From assembly GCA_944379995.1 (NCBI GenBank), contig CALWGF010000013.1, forward strand, positions 1-50,916: DNA of 50,916 bases. Reading direction: 5' to 3'. The notes beneath the pieces are model-generated. The model made no database searches. It was not told the origin of the DNA and saw only the letters and a program-made list of their open reading frames with translations. Source of the DNA: an uncultured Clostridia bacterium (GTDB taxonomy: Bacteria; Bacillota; Clostridia; Lachnospirales; Anaerotignaceae). Below, one piece after another: positions 9,021-17,168 of this stretch; the stretch's first letter is position 1; the number at the start of each line of letters is the position of its first letter. The translations under genes were made by a program, and so were the position numbers.

Positions 9021-10193
9021 ATGGGTATGAATGAAACACCTTCAGGAGAAAGAGTTCATATAGCTTTTTTTGGTAGAAGAAATGTAGGAAAATCAAGCCT
9101 TTTAAATGCTGTTACAAATCAAAATATAGCTGTTGTTTCAGATATTAAAGGCACAACAACAGACCCTGTTTATAAATCTATGGAACTTTTACCAATAGGA
9201 CCTGTTATTGTTATTGATACAGCAGGTATTGATGATATAGGAGAACTTGGACAGCTAAGAATTGAGAAAACTAAACAAGTTCTTAATAAAACAGATATAG
9301 CCATTATTGTTACAGAAAATGAAATAACAGATTTTGAAAAAGATATTATAAATTCTGTAAAAGAAAAAAATATACCTTTTATTGTTGTATATACAAAGTC
9401 TGATATTTATGGTAAAAAACAATGTTTAAAAAATGAAATATGTGTAAGTGCCAAAACAAAAGAAGGTATAAACGAACTTAAAGAAATGATAGGAAAACTA
9501 AAGCCTTCTGAAAATAACAGAAAACTTGTTTCTGATATACTTAATAAAGGTGATATAGTTATACTTGTTGTTCCTATTGATAAGGCAGCACCTAAAGGTA
9601 GACTTATATTACCTCAACAGCAAGTTATAAGAGATTGTATTGAGTGTGGTGCTGTGTCTATTGTTTGTAAAGAAACAGAGCTTGAACATATGCTTAATAT
9701 ACTTGGTGAAAATGTAAAAATGGTAATAACAGATAGTCAGATATTTGGTCTTGTAGATAAAATAACACCTAAAAATATACTTATGACATCATTTTCTGTT
9801 ATATTTGCAAAATATAAAGGTAATATATATCAAGCAGTTGAAAGTGCAAGAGTTTTAAATAATATAAATGATAATAGTAATATACTTATATCAGAAGGCT
9901 GTACTCATCATAGACAATGTGGTGATATAGGAACGGAAAAGTTGCCAAATCTTATAAGAAAATTTACTAATTCAAATCCTAATTTTGAGTTTACATCAGG
10001 AACAGAATTTCCAAATGATATATCAAAATATGATTTAGTAATACATTGTGGTGGCTGTATGCTTAATGAAAAAGAAATGAAAAACAGATTATATAAAGCT
10101 AAAGAAAAAAATATACCTATGACAAATTATGGTACAGCAATAGCATATATGAATGGAATACTTGAAAGAAGTCTTAAACCTTTTAATATATAA
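9021..10193 (+). CDS. hydF: [FeFe]-hydrogenase maturation GTPase HydF
   Basis: Scaffold GTPase of 390 residues on which the H-cluster precursor is assembled before transfer to the hydrogenase. The N-terminal G domain shows GRRNVGKSS, DTAGIDD and TKSD. The C-terminal iron-sulfur domain shows C294, H296, H342, C343 and C346 (CxH, 45 residues, HCxxC), the signature of HydF. AAGGAG precedes the ATG. A strong terminator follows, so the operon is regulator-hydE-hydG-hydF; the hydrogenase it serves is not in this window. Confidence 0.95.
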   Translation: MGMNETPSGERVHIAFFGRRNVGKSSLLNAVTNQNIAVVSDIKGTTTDPVYKSMELLPIGPVIVIDTAGIDDIGELGQLRIEKTKQVLNKTDIAIIVTENEITDFEKDIINSVKEKNIPFIVVYTKSDIYGKKQCLKNEICVSAKTKEGINELKEMIGKLKPSENNRKLVSDILNKGDIVILVVPIDKAAPKGRLILPQQQVIRDCIECGAVSIVCKETELEHMLNILGENVKMVITDSQIFGLVDKITPKNILMTSFSVIFAKYKGNIYQAVESARVLNNINDNSNILISEGCTHHRQCGDIGTEKLPNLIRKFTNSNPNFEFTSGTEFPNDISKYDLVIHCGGCMLNEKEMKNRLYKAKEKNIPMTNYGTAIAYMNGILERSLKPFNI

Positions 10194-10197
10194 AAAT

Positions 10198-10226
10198 TAA
10201 AGCAGAGCAATGCTCTGCTTTTTTTA
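10198..10226 (+). terminator. Rho-independent terminator after hydF
   Basis: AGCAGAGC and GCTCTGCT around an AAT loop, followed by seven or more T's. Confidence 0.9.
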
Positions 10227-10319
10227 TAATTATAATAAAAATATGGTTTTATTTATTATAAGTAAATGATATAATATTTAGGCTGATTATAAATTATAAT
10301 AAAAAAAATGGTGGATATT

Positions 10320-11696
10320 ATGAAAAAAATAAATAATCTTGGTTCAGACAGTATGGGTGGACTTGTTGTTCGCCTTGCAATACCTTCAATGATAGCACAA
10401 TTTATAAATGTTTTATATAGTATTGTTGATAGAATATTTATAGGGAATATTCCAGAAATAGGGGCGATGGCACTTGCTGGCGTTGGTATATGTGGTCCTA
10501 TTGTAACGCTTATTTCTTCTTTTTCAACTTGGATAGGTATAGGTGGCTCACCACTTATGAGTATTAAGCTAGGTGAAAGGAATAAAAAAGCAGCAAGGCA
10601 TATTATGGCAAATTGTTTTATAATGCTTATAATGATGTCAATTATAATAACAATATTATTATTGATATTTAAAAATAAATTACTTATGTTTTTTGGTGCA
10701 AGTGAAAATACATTTCCTTATGCAAATACTTATATGTCTATTTATATTTTAGGTAGTATTTTTGCAATAGTATCAATGGGTATGAATTCGTTTATAATAT
10801 GTCAGGGATTTTCAAGAGTTGCTATGATTACTGTTGTAATAGGTGCAATAAGTAATATTATACTTGACCCAGTATTTATATTTGTTTTTAATATGGGGGT
10901 TGCTGGTGCTGCTATTGCCACAGTTATTTCTCAAATGATTTCTTGTATATTTGTATTATGGTTTCTTTTTAGTGATTATCCTCCTATTGGTATTACATTT
11001 AGAGGATATAATATTGAAATAATGAAAAAAGTGCTTATTGTAGGCTTTTCGCCTTTTGTTATAATATCACTTGATAGTGGTCTTATAATAGCTATGAATA
11101 TGGCACTTCAATATTATGGTGGTGCAGGATATGGTGATATGCTTGTAACTTGCCATACTATCGCACAAAGTTTCTTTTTAATGGTTACATTACCTATGGC
11201 AGGTATTACAGGTTCAACACAACCTATATTAGGATTTAATTATGGTGCTGGAAATATCAAGAGAGTTAAAGAAGGTCAAAAATATACTTTAATAGTATGT
11301 TTTGTATTTACAACTATAATGATGATTATAGCCCATGTATTTTCTCCTTATTTTGTAAGACTTTTTACAAATGACCAAATATATATGGGGCTTTCTGTAA
11401 AAGCTATAAAAATATTTACACTAATGATAATTCCCCTTGCAGTACAATATACAGTTGTTGATGGATTTACAGGAATATCAGCAGTAAAGTTTGCAATAAG
11501 TTTATCTGTTTTTAGAAAATTATTATATTTTATAGCTATGATAGTTTTTCCAATATTTTTTGGTATTGAAAATATATTTTATGCCGAGCCTGTTGTAGAT
11601 GGTATAAGTTTTTTATGTTCCACATTTATATATTTTAAAGCTATGGGAAAAATACTTGAAAAACGAGAAAATTTATTAAATGCAAAAAGAATATGA
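10320..11696 (+). CDS. MATE family efflux transporter
   Basis: Multidrug and toxin extrusion transporter of 458 residues with about twelve hydrophobic helices in two related halves, expected to export cationic compounds using a Na+ or H+ gradient. It opens MGGLVVRLAIPSMIAQFINV and has the family phrases NIPEIGAMALAGVG, NIILDPVFIF and GSTQPILGFNYGAG. ATG 10320 is chosen because GGTGG lies just upstream; an in-frame ATG at 10308 precedes that site. A TATAAT at 10270-10275 may be its -10 box. The gene stands between two unrelated units and the substrate cannot be read from context. Confidence 0.9.
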   Translation: MKKINNLGSDSMGGLVVRLAIPSMIAQFINVLYSIVDRIFIGNIPEIGAMALAGVGICGPIVTLISSFSTWIGIGGSPLMSIKLGERNKKAARHIMANCFIMLIMMSIIITILLLIFKNKLLMFFGASENTFPYANTYMSIYILGSIFAIVSMGMNSFIICQGFSRVAMITVVIGAISNIILDPVFIFVFNMGVAGAAIATVISQMISCIFVLWFLFSDYPPIGITFRGYNIEIMKKVLIVGFSPFVIISLDSGLIIAMNMALQYYGGAGYGDMLVTCHTIAQSFFLMVTLPMAGITGSTQPILGFNYGAGNIKRVKEGQKYTLIVCFVFTTIMMIIAHVFSPYFVRLFTNDQIYMGLSVKAIKIFTLMIIPLAVQYTVVDGFTGISAVKFAISLSVFRKLLYFIAMIVFPIFFGIENIFYAEPVVDGISFLCSTFIYFKAMGKILEKRENLLNAKRI

Positions 11697-11756
11697 AAAA
11701 AATATATTATTATGGTAAAATATACACATAAAAATAATTTTATGTGGGGTGATAAT

Positions 11757-11837
11757 ATGAAGCAGCATAGATTTTGGGCGTGGGCAGCTGTATTTTGTAT
11801 GTTTATGGTTATGATTACAGGATATAAACACAAATAA
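11757..11837 (+). CDS. 26-residue single-span membrane peptide
   Basis: A very short open frame with a good ribosome site (GTGGGGTG six bases before the ATG) and its own terminator immediately after. The peptide starts MKQHRFWAWAAVF, continues as one hydrophobic helix and ends GYKHK, giving basic residues at both ends of a membrane span. Tiny proteins of this shape recur in Clostridia, which together with the clean signals makes me treat it as a real gene. I cannot give it a function. It lies between the MATE gene and the Ter locus, with a TGGTAAAAT -10-like sequence about 45 bases upstream. Confidence 0.6.
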   Translation: MKQHRFWAWAAVFCMFMVMITGYKHK

Positions 11838-11842
11838 TCATT

Positions 11843-11872
11843 AAAAAGACATCTTTAAAGATGTCTTTTTAT
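11843..11872 (+). terminator. Terminator after the 26-residue peptide gene
   Basis: AAAAAGACATCT and AGATGTCTTTTT around a TTAA loop, with a T tract. It separates the peptide gene from the Ter locus. Confidence 0.85.
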
Positions 11873-11874
11873 TT

Positions 11875-11883
11875 TGGTATAAT
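11875..11883 (+). promoter_or_regulatory. Extended -10 element at the head of the Ter locus
   Basis: TGGTATAAT, the extended -10 form that works with a poor -35, lies 22 bases before the first Ter-locus gene. Confidence 0.5.
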
Positions 11884-11905
11884 ATATATTTAAGGGGGAT
11901 TATTT

Positions 11906-13012
11906 ATGATTAATGATATTATTGCTGTTGCTAAAAGAGATAATAATAAAAAAAGAAAATTTCTTTTAGTAAATAAAATACAAGGAAAACATGTACCTGT
12001 TTTACCGAAAAAGGCTCTTGAACTTTTTGATATGCTTTATGAAAATGTTAAACATAAATTTGAAAAAGAAAATATTTTAGTTATAGGTTTTTCTGAAACA
12101 GCTACTGCAATAGGTTCAAGACTTGCAATAAATTTAGGGTGTAATTATATACAAACAACTAGAGGGTATAAAGAAGGTATAAAATATATATTTTTTTCTG
12201 AAGAACATAGTCATGCAGAAGAACAAAAATTAGCTTTTAGTGATATTGATAATATAAGTAAAAATATTGATAGAATAGTATTTGCAGAAGATGAAATAAC
12301 AACAGGAAAAACAATTTTTAATATAGTTAATATAATAAAAAATTCTTTTTCTGATAATAACAATAAAATTAAATTTACAGCAGTATCAATACTTAATGGT
12401 ATGAGTGACGAAGCCATAGAAGAATTTAAAAATAATAATATAGATTTTTGTTATCTTTACAAAATAGATAATAGTAATCGTGATGAAGAAATTGAAAAAT
12501 ATAAATATAATGGAAAATATTTTGATAAAATTAAATACGAAAATCAAAAATATAATGAATTAGTATTTGAAGGAATGAAAGACCCTTCTCATATTATGAT
12601 TGATAGTAAAGAATATAATAAAATATGTTTTGAACTTTCTGAAAATATAATAAAAAATATAGATTTATCAAAATATTCAGATATACTTGTAATTGGTACA
12701 GAAGAATTTATGTATCCACCAATGTTTGTGGGTAATGAAATATCAAAACTTAATAAAAATGTATTTTTTCATGCAACAACAAGAAGTCCTATATGTGTAA
12801 GTAGTGAAAAAGAATATCCTCTAAATAAAAGATATTCTCTTTCAAGTTTTTATGATGATGAGAGAAATACTTTTATATATAACTTAAAAAAATATGATTG
12901 TGTTATTATAATTACAAATTCACAAATTCCATTATCAGAAGGCTGTGAAAATATAGTTTCAGCATTGTATAATGAAGGCTGTGAAAAAATATATATTGTA
13001 AGGTGGTGTTAA
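11906..13012 (+). CDS. Ter-locus phosphoribosyltransferase with TRSP-type C-terminal domain
   Basis: Protein of 368 residues. The N-terminal half is a PRPP-dependent transferase fold: ILVIGFSETATAIGSRLA, then the PRPP loop FAEDEITTGKTIFNIV at about residue 132. The C-terminal half (LVIGTEEFMYPPMFVG, FFHATTRSPI, RYSLSSFYDDERNTFIY) matches the TRSP domain that accompanies this transferase in Ter loci. The pair is thought from comparative genomics to help make a nucleoside-like metabolite. AAGGGGGA precedes the ATG. The next gene begins within a few bases of the stop, so they are co-translated. Family placement is confident; the reaction is not known. Confidence 0.82.
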   Translation: MINDIIAVAKRDNNKKRKFLLVNKIQGKHVPVLPKKALELFDMLYENVKHKFEKENILVIGFSETATAIGSRLAINLGCNYIQTTRGYKEGIKYIFFSEEHSHAEEQKLAFSDIDNISKNIDRIVFAEDEITTGKTIFNIVNIIKNSFSDNNNKIKFTAVSILNGMSDEAIEEFKNNNIDFCYLYKIDNSNRDEEIEKYKYNGKYFDKIKYENQKYNELVFEGMKDPSHIMIDSKEYNKICFELSENIIKNIDLSKYSDILVIGTEEFMYPPMFVGNEISKLNKNVFFHATTRSPICVSSEKEYPLNKRYSLSSFYDDERNTFIYNLKKYDCVIIITNSQIPLSEGCENIVSALYNEGCEKIYIVRWC

Positions 13013-13014
13013 TA

Positions 13015-14064
13015 TTGAGGAGTAGTTATAAAAAAGAAGATGTTGAAATATTACTTAAAGATATAACAGGTCTTGTTGTACCACAGACAACAGAAGAAAG
13101 AGAAAAACTTATACAGTCTGGTCGTCATTATAGTGAAATGTTACCAATAGAATATTCACCTTCTGAAAAATATATTGAAGCATATTATAATGCTCTTGAA
13201 AACTATGGAAAATCTGTTGCAAATGCTGTTGGTGTTCTTTCTGATAAAATATATAATAAAAAAGGTAGTGAAGTTGTACTTGTATCACTTGCAAGAGCTG
13301 GAATACCTGCCGGTATACTTATAAAAAGATATTTTAAGTTTAAGTATAATTGTGATATAAAACATTATGCTATATCAATAATAAGAGGTAGGGGCATTGA
13401 TAAAAATGCTATTAAATATATTATTGAAAGACATAATGTTAAAGATATACTTTTTGTTGATGGTTGGATTGGAAAAGGTGCTATATTAAATGAATTAAAA
13501 AAATGTGTAAAAGATTTTGAAGGTCTTTCAAGTGATTTGGCAGTAATTGCTGACCCAGCTAATATTACAAATTACTGTGGTACAAATGAAGATATACTTA
13601 TACCAAGTTCTTGTTTAAATTCAACTGTTTCAGGTCTTATAAGCAGAACATTTTTGAGAGATGATATTATAGGAGAAAATGATTTTCATGGTGCTGTTTA
13701 TTATGGAGAGCTTAAAGACAAAGATATTTCTTATGAGTTTATAGAAAATATTGAAAAATATTTTAAAAAAGATAATATTGTACATAAAAAATTATATAAC
13801 TCAAAAGGTATAGACGAAGTTTTAAATATACAAAAGAAATATAATGTTTCTGATATAAACTTTATAAAACCGGGAATAGGAGAAGCTACAAGAGTACTTT
13901 TAAGACGAGTTCCTTGGAAAATTATTATAAATGAAAATAATAAAAATGATAATGAATTAAATCATATAAAACATCTTGCAAAAGAAAAAAATGTTAATAT
14001 TGAATATGATTTTATAGGTAATTATAAAGTTTGTGGAATAATAAAAAATATGAGTGATATATAA
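13015..14064 (+). CDS. StiP / PRTase_1-type protein of the Ter biosynthetic module
   Basis: Protein of 349 residues of the family called cysteine protease StiP or PRTase_1 in databases, a partner of the TRSP transferase. It shows RSSYKKEDVEILLKDI at the start, the central LVSLARAGIPAGILIKRY and the PRPP-loop-like ILFVDGWIGKGAI, with a C-terminal FIKPGIGEATRVLLRRVPW. TTG 13015 is chosen because AAGGTGG lies eight bases upstream; two in-frame GTG codons (13003, 13006) overlap that site. It starts three bases after the previous stop. The protease label in databases and the transferase fold suggest different activities, and the sequence alone does not decide. Confidence 0.8.
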   Translation: MRSSYKKEDVEILLKDITGLVVPQTTEEREKLIQSGRHYSEMLPIEYSPSEKYIEAYYNALENYGKSVANAVGVLSDKIYNKKGSEVVLVSLARAGIPAGILIKRYFKFKYNCDIKHYAISIIRGRGIDKNAIKYIIERHNVKDILFVDGWIGKGAILNELKKCVKDFEGLSSDLAVIADPANITNYCGTNEDILIPSSCLNSTVSGLISRTFLRDDIIGENDFHGAVYYGELKDKDISYEFIENIEKYFKKDNIVHKKLYNSKGIDEVLNIQKKYNVSDINFIKPGIGEATRVLLRRVPWKIIINENNKNDNELNHIKHLAKEKNVNIEYDFIGNYKVCGIIKNMSDI

Positions 14065-14090
14065 AAAGACGGCTTTTGCCGTCTTATTTT
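14063..14090. terminator. Bidirectional terminator between convergent Ter genes
   Basis: AAGACGGC and GCCGTCTT around TTTT. On the minus strand the stem is followed by TTTTTAT; on the plus strand the T tract is interrupted. It separates StiP from the convergent lyase gene and overlaps the lyase stop. Confidence 0.75.
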
Positions 14091-15052
14091 ATTCCATAAT
14101 AATCTCCAAGAATAATTATTTTTTTAGCCCAGTTGGAATGAGTTTTTATTTCATTCATTCTTTCTTTTTCTGTGCTTTTTGAAACTAACTTATTTTCTGA
14201 CATATCCCAGTTTAAAATACTTTTTGCGTCATTATAATCTGTTTTTGAAACTTTTAAGGCTTCATTTATTATAGGTATTTGATTAGGGTGTATTGCAGTT
14301 TTTCCAATAAAACCATTTAAAATATCAATTTCAAGTTCTTTTTCAAGCCCTTTTTTCCATTGGTCATTACTTCCTGAAAAATAATCCCAAACAACGCTAG
14401 ATATAACATATTCTCTACCAAAAACTGTGTATATATCACCTAAAATATTATTTATTGATGAAATATCATATATAGTTTGATATTTGTTTCTTCTTAATCC
14501 AAGATTATGGCATATATCATTGCCACCAATTCGTATATTAAGAACTAAATCATGTATGTTATCAAGTTTTTGTTTTAATTTATAAAGAGTATATGCTCTT
14601 TTTTCTATATTTAATATAAAACCATTTTCTATAATAGGCATAATATAAATTTTTTTATCTGAATTTTTATTTATATTTTCTATTTGTTTAATATATTCAT
14701 CTGCATTATCAACAGAAAATTTTGGTGCAACAAAACCTGTAAGTATATGAGAGTTATTTTTAAGCATATGAAATAGCTTTGAAATTTGAAAAGGATTTCT
14801 TACTCTTATAAATATTTTTGGCATAAAGAATGTATTTTCTTCTAATTCTTTGTTTAAAACAGAAAATATATTAACAATGTTTTCTTCTCCTATTTCAACT
14901 GCATCATCATTTATAGAGTCTTCAAGACATAAACATAAAGAATATTTTTTACCCCAAATTTCATTTTTTATATTATATGGAATATTTGTATTTATAGCAG
15001 GGCTATAAAGAAGTGCCCCAACAGTATAACATTCATTTAATATTTTATTCAT
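14084..15052 (-). CDS. HpcH/HpaI aldolase / citrate-lyase-beta-like protein of the Ter module
   Basis: TIM-barrel C-C bond lyase of 322 residues, of the branch found in Ter biosynthetic modules. Conserved pieces are LYSPAIN near the start, the acidic metal-site segment LCLEDSINDDAVEIGE, FIRVRNPFQ, LRIGGNDICHNLGLRR and the C-terminal TAIHPNQIPIINEA. ATG 15052 follows GGGGAG; a TTG at 15070 upstream of that site is rejected. It is the only Ter gene on the minus strand and is divergent from the protease fusion gene, sharing a short 111-base promoter gap. Substrate unknown; it probably acts with the two transferases. Confidence 0.8.
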   Translation of the reverse strand: MNKILNECYTVGALLYSPAINTNIPYNIKNEIWGKKYSLCLCLEDSINDDAVEIGEENIVNIFSVLNKELEENTFFMPKIFIRVRNPFQISKLFHMLKNNSHILTGFVAPKFSVDNADEYIKQIENINKNSDKKIYIMPIIENGFILNIEKRAYTLYKLKQKLDNIHDLVLNIRIGGNDICHNLGLRRNKYQTIYDISSINNILGDIYTVFGREYVISSVVWDYFSGSNDQWKKGLEKELEIDILNGFIGKTAIHPNQIPIINEALKVSKTDYNDAKSILNWDMSENKLVSKSTEKERMNEIKTHSNWAKKIIILGDYYGIK

Positions 15053-15163
15053 ATTTTTAACACTCCCCAACTTGTTAAGATATATATTATATCATTTTTC
15101 ATATAAAAACAACTGTATTTGTGTTAAAATCAATTATAGTGATATATGAAGTGGGTGATATAT

Positions 15164-16480
15164 GTGAGCTATAATATACGTATGAATGTTATGAATATAA
15201 ATTCTGTAAAATCATTTGCTGGTATAAAAGGCAGATTTTTTTCAAATACAAAAGATGTTTATTTTACAGAAATAAGCGGAGTTGACAATGAAGAACAATT
15301 AATTAAACAAATATATGATATGGATTATATGTTTATGGGTAAAAAAGGATATATTAGATTAAATAATTTTCAAAATAATATTTCTTATGATGATATAAAC
15401 TATTATTCAAATTTATATGAAAATAACAATTATTCTATTAAATATAGTATGGATAATGAATTAAAAAATGCTTACATAAATGGAATTAATAATGTTAAAA
15501 AAATTTTTACTGAAAGTACATCTAATGTAAATGATACTATTTTAAAAAATTTTATTATAAAAATAATGTATTGGAGCGATTTATATTTACCTAAAATATT
15601 TGAGACATATAATATAAATAATTCATATAAATTTGTATATTGTGGAAATATAAAAAGAAATGAATATATGTTTTTATATTTACTTATTTTTTTAGGTGTT
15701 GATGTTTTATATGTTGATTATGAAAAAACAAAAAATTTCAATATTAAATCAGATTATAAACCATATGTTATAAATTACAACAATAAACAAAAATTAAATA
15801 TTAAAGAATTTGAAAATAAAATTATAAACAAAGATAAAAACATTGAAAAGCCTAAATTTGAAATAAATAAAAATGATGATATAAATAGAGTAAAAATAAA
15901 AAATAAAAGAGAACTTGACTTTGAAGAAATTTCTAAGTTTGCTTCAAAAGTAGTTATGATAAATGTACTTAATGAAAATGGAGAATGTTTTAAAACAGGT
16001 TCGGGATTTTTCGCAGGTAAAAATGGAATTATACTTACAAATTTTCATGTTATACAATGTGGAGTAAGTTTTGCAATAAGAATTGAAAATGATGATAATG
16101 TATATATTACTGATGAAATAATAAAGTATGATTATACAAGAGATATGGCAATAATAAGAATAGAGTATAATACAGAGCCTTTAAATATTTATAATGGTGA
16201 AAATAATCTTGTAAGAGGTCAAAAAGTTGCTGCAATAGGAAGCCCTTTAGGATTATTTAATTCTGTTTCCGATGGTATAATATCAGGTTTTAGAAATATA
16301 GATGATAAAGATTTTATACAATTTACTGCACCTATTTCTCATGGAAGTTCTGGAGGAGCTTTATTTAATATGTATGGTGAAGTTATAGGTATAATAACAG
16401 CAGGGTATAATGAAGGTCAAAATATAAATCTTGCTGTAAATTATAATATGATAAATATGTTTGTTAAAGGCTTTAAATAA
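15164..16480 (+). CDS. YceG-like domain fused to a trypsin-like serine protease
   Basis: Protein of 438 residues with two parts. Residues about 1-240 contain FIIKIMYWSDLYLPKIF and then FVYCGNIKRNEYMFLYLLIF, ending GVDVLYVDYE; this matches the pattern of the YceG-type protein two genes downstream. Residues about 255-438 form a DegP/trypsin-like protease domain with a complete triad: H295 in TNFHVIQ, D327 in YTRDMAII and S396 in GSSGGALF, plus AAIGSPLG. There is no signal peptide or membrane helix, so it should act in the cytoplasm. GTG 15164 is preferred, with GGGTGA upstream; ATG 15146 is an alternative in the same frame. Domain identity of the N-terminal half is inferred from shared motifs. 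Confidence 0.75.
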   Translation: MSYNIRMNVMNINSVKSFAGIKGRFFSNTKDVYFTEISGVDNEEQLIKQIYDMDYMFMGKKGYIRLNNFQNNISYDDINYYSNLYENNNYSIKYSMDNELKNAYINGINNVKKIFTESTSNVNDTILKNFIIKIMYWSDLYLPKIFETYNINNSYKFVYCGNIKRNEYMFLYLLIFLGVDVLYVDYEKTKNFNIKSDYKPYVINYNNKQKLNIKEFENKIINKDKNIEKPKFEINKNDDINRVKIKNKRELDFEEISKFASKVVMINVLNENGECFKTGSGFFAGKNGIILTNFHVIQCGVSFAIRIENDDNVYITDEIIKYDYTRDMAIIRIEYNTEPLNIYNGENNLVRGQKVAAIGSPLGLFNSVSDGIISGFRNIDDKDFIQFTAPISHGSSGGALFNMYGEVIGIITAGYNEGQNINLAVNYNMINMFVKGFK

Positions 16481-16530
16481 TTAAGAATTTGTTAAAATGT
16501 TATAAATTACTATAAATAATTTAAAATATT

Positions 16531-16539
16531 TGTTATAAT
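16531..16539 (+). promoter_or_regulatory. Extended -10 element before the rhomboid gene
   Basis: TGTTATAAT, 33 bases before the rhomboid start, with TTGTTA-like words further upstream. It could start a transcript for rhomboid, YceG and TelA separate from the protease fusion gene. Confidence 0.45.
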
Positions 16540-16572
16540 ATAAAAGATAATGACGAAAGTTGGTGTGGCAAT

Positions 16573-17148
16573 ATGAAAAATGCAAAAATTGTTTTCAATG
16601 CACCTGTTGTATTAACATTTACAATAATATGTGTAATTGCTCTTGTATTGGATTTCTTTACAAATGGATTTACAACACAAAAAATATTTTCTGTGTATAG
16701 AAGTTCATTTTTAGAACCTTTAACATATATAAGACTTGTATGTCATGTTTTTGGTCACGCTAATTATTCTCACTTTATGGGTAATATAACATTATTTCTT
16801 GTTACAGGTACACTTTTAGAAGATAAATATGGTTCTTTTAATATTGGAATTATTATATTTATAACTGCTATTATAACAGGTATTATAAATATTATTATTT
16901 TTCCTAATATAATGCTTCTTGGTGCAAGTGGTGTTGTATTTGCATTTATAATTTTATCTTCTGTTACAGGAACAAAAGGTGGAGGAATACCTCTTACATT
17001 TATAATTGTAGCCATAATTTATATTGGTGGTCAAATTTATGAAGGTATATTTATAGAAGATAATATATCAAATTTAAGCCATATTATAGGCGGCGTTATA
17101 GGTGGAGGTTTTGGGTATTTCCTTAATAAAGGATATAAAAAAGTTTAA
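16573..17148 (+). CDS. Rhomboid family intramembrane serine protease
   Basis: Polytopic protein of 191 residues, a minimal six-helix rhomboid that cuts transmembrane segments. The catalytic serine S119 lies in LLGASGVVFA and the catalytic histidine H170 in NLSHIIGGVIGGG, and the conserved HFMGN (HxxxN) motif is present near residue 72. There is no extra domain. It sits 21 bases upstream of the YceG-type gene and 92 bases after the protease fusion, entirely inside the Ter locus. A role in cutting a membrane protein during envelope stress is inferred from position only. Confidence 0.85.
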   Translation: MKNAKIVFNAPVVLTFTIICVIALVLDFFTNGFTTQKIFSVYRSSFLEPLTYIRLVCHVFGHANYSHFMGNITLFLVTGTLLEDKYGSFNIGIIIFITAIITGIINIIIFPNIMLLGASGVVFAFIILSSVTGTKGGGIPLTFIIVAIIYIGGQIYEGIFIEDNISNLSHIIGGVIGGGFGYFLNKGYKKV

Positions 17149-17168
17149 AAAGGTGGAAGTTTTGAGAA

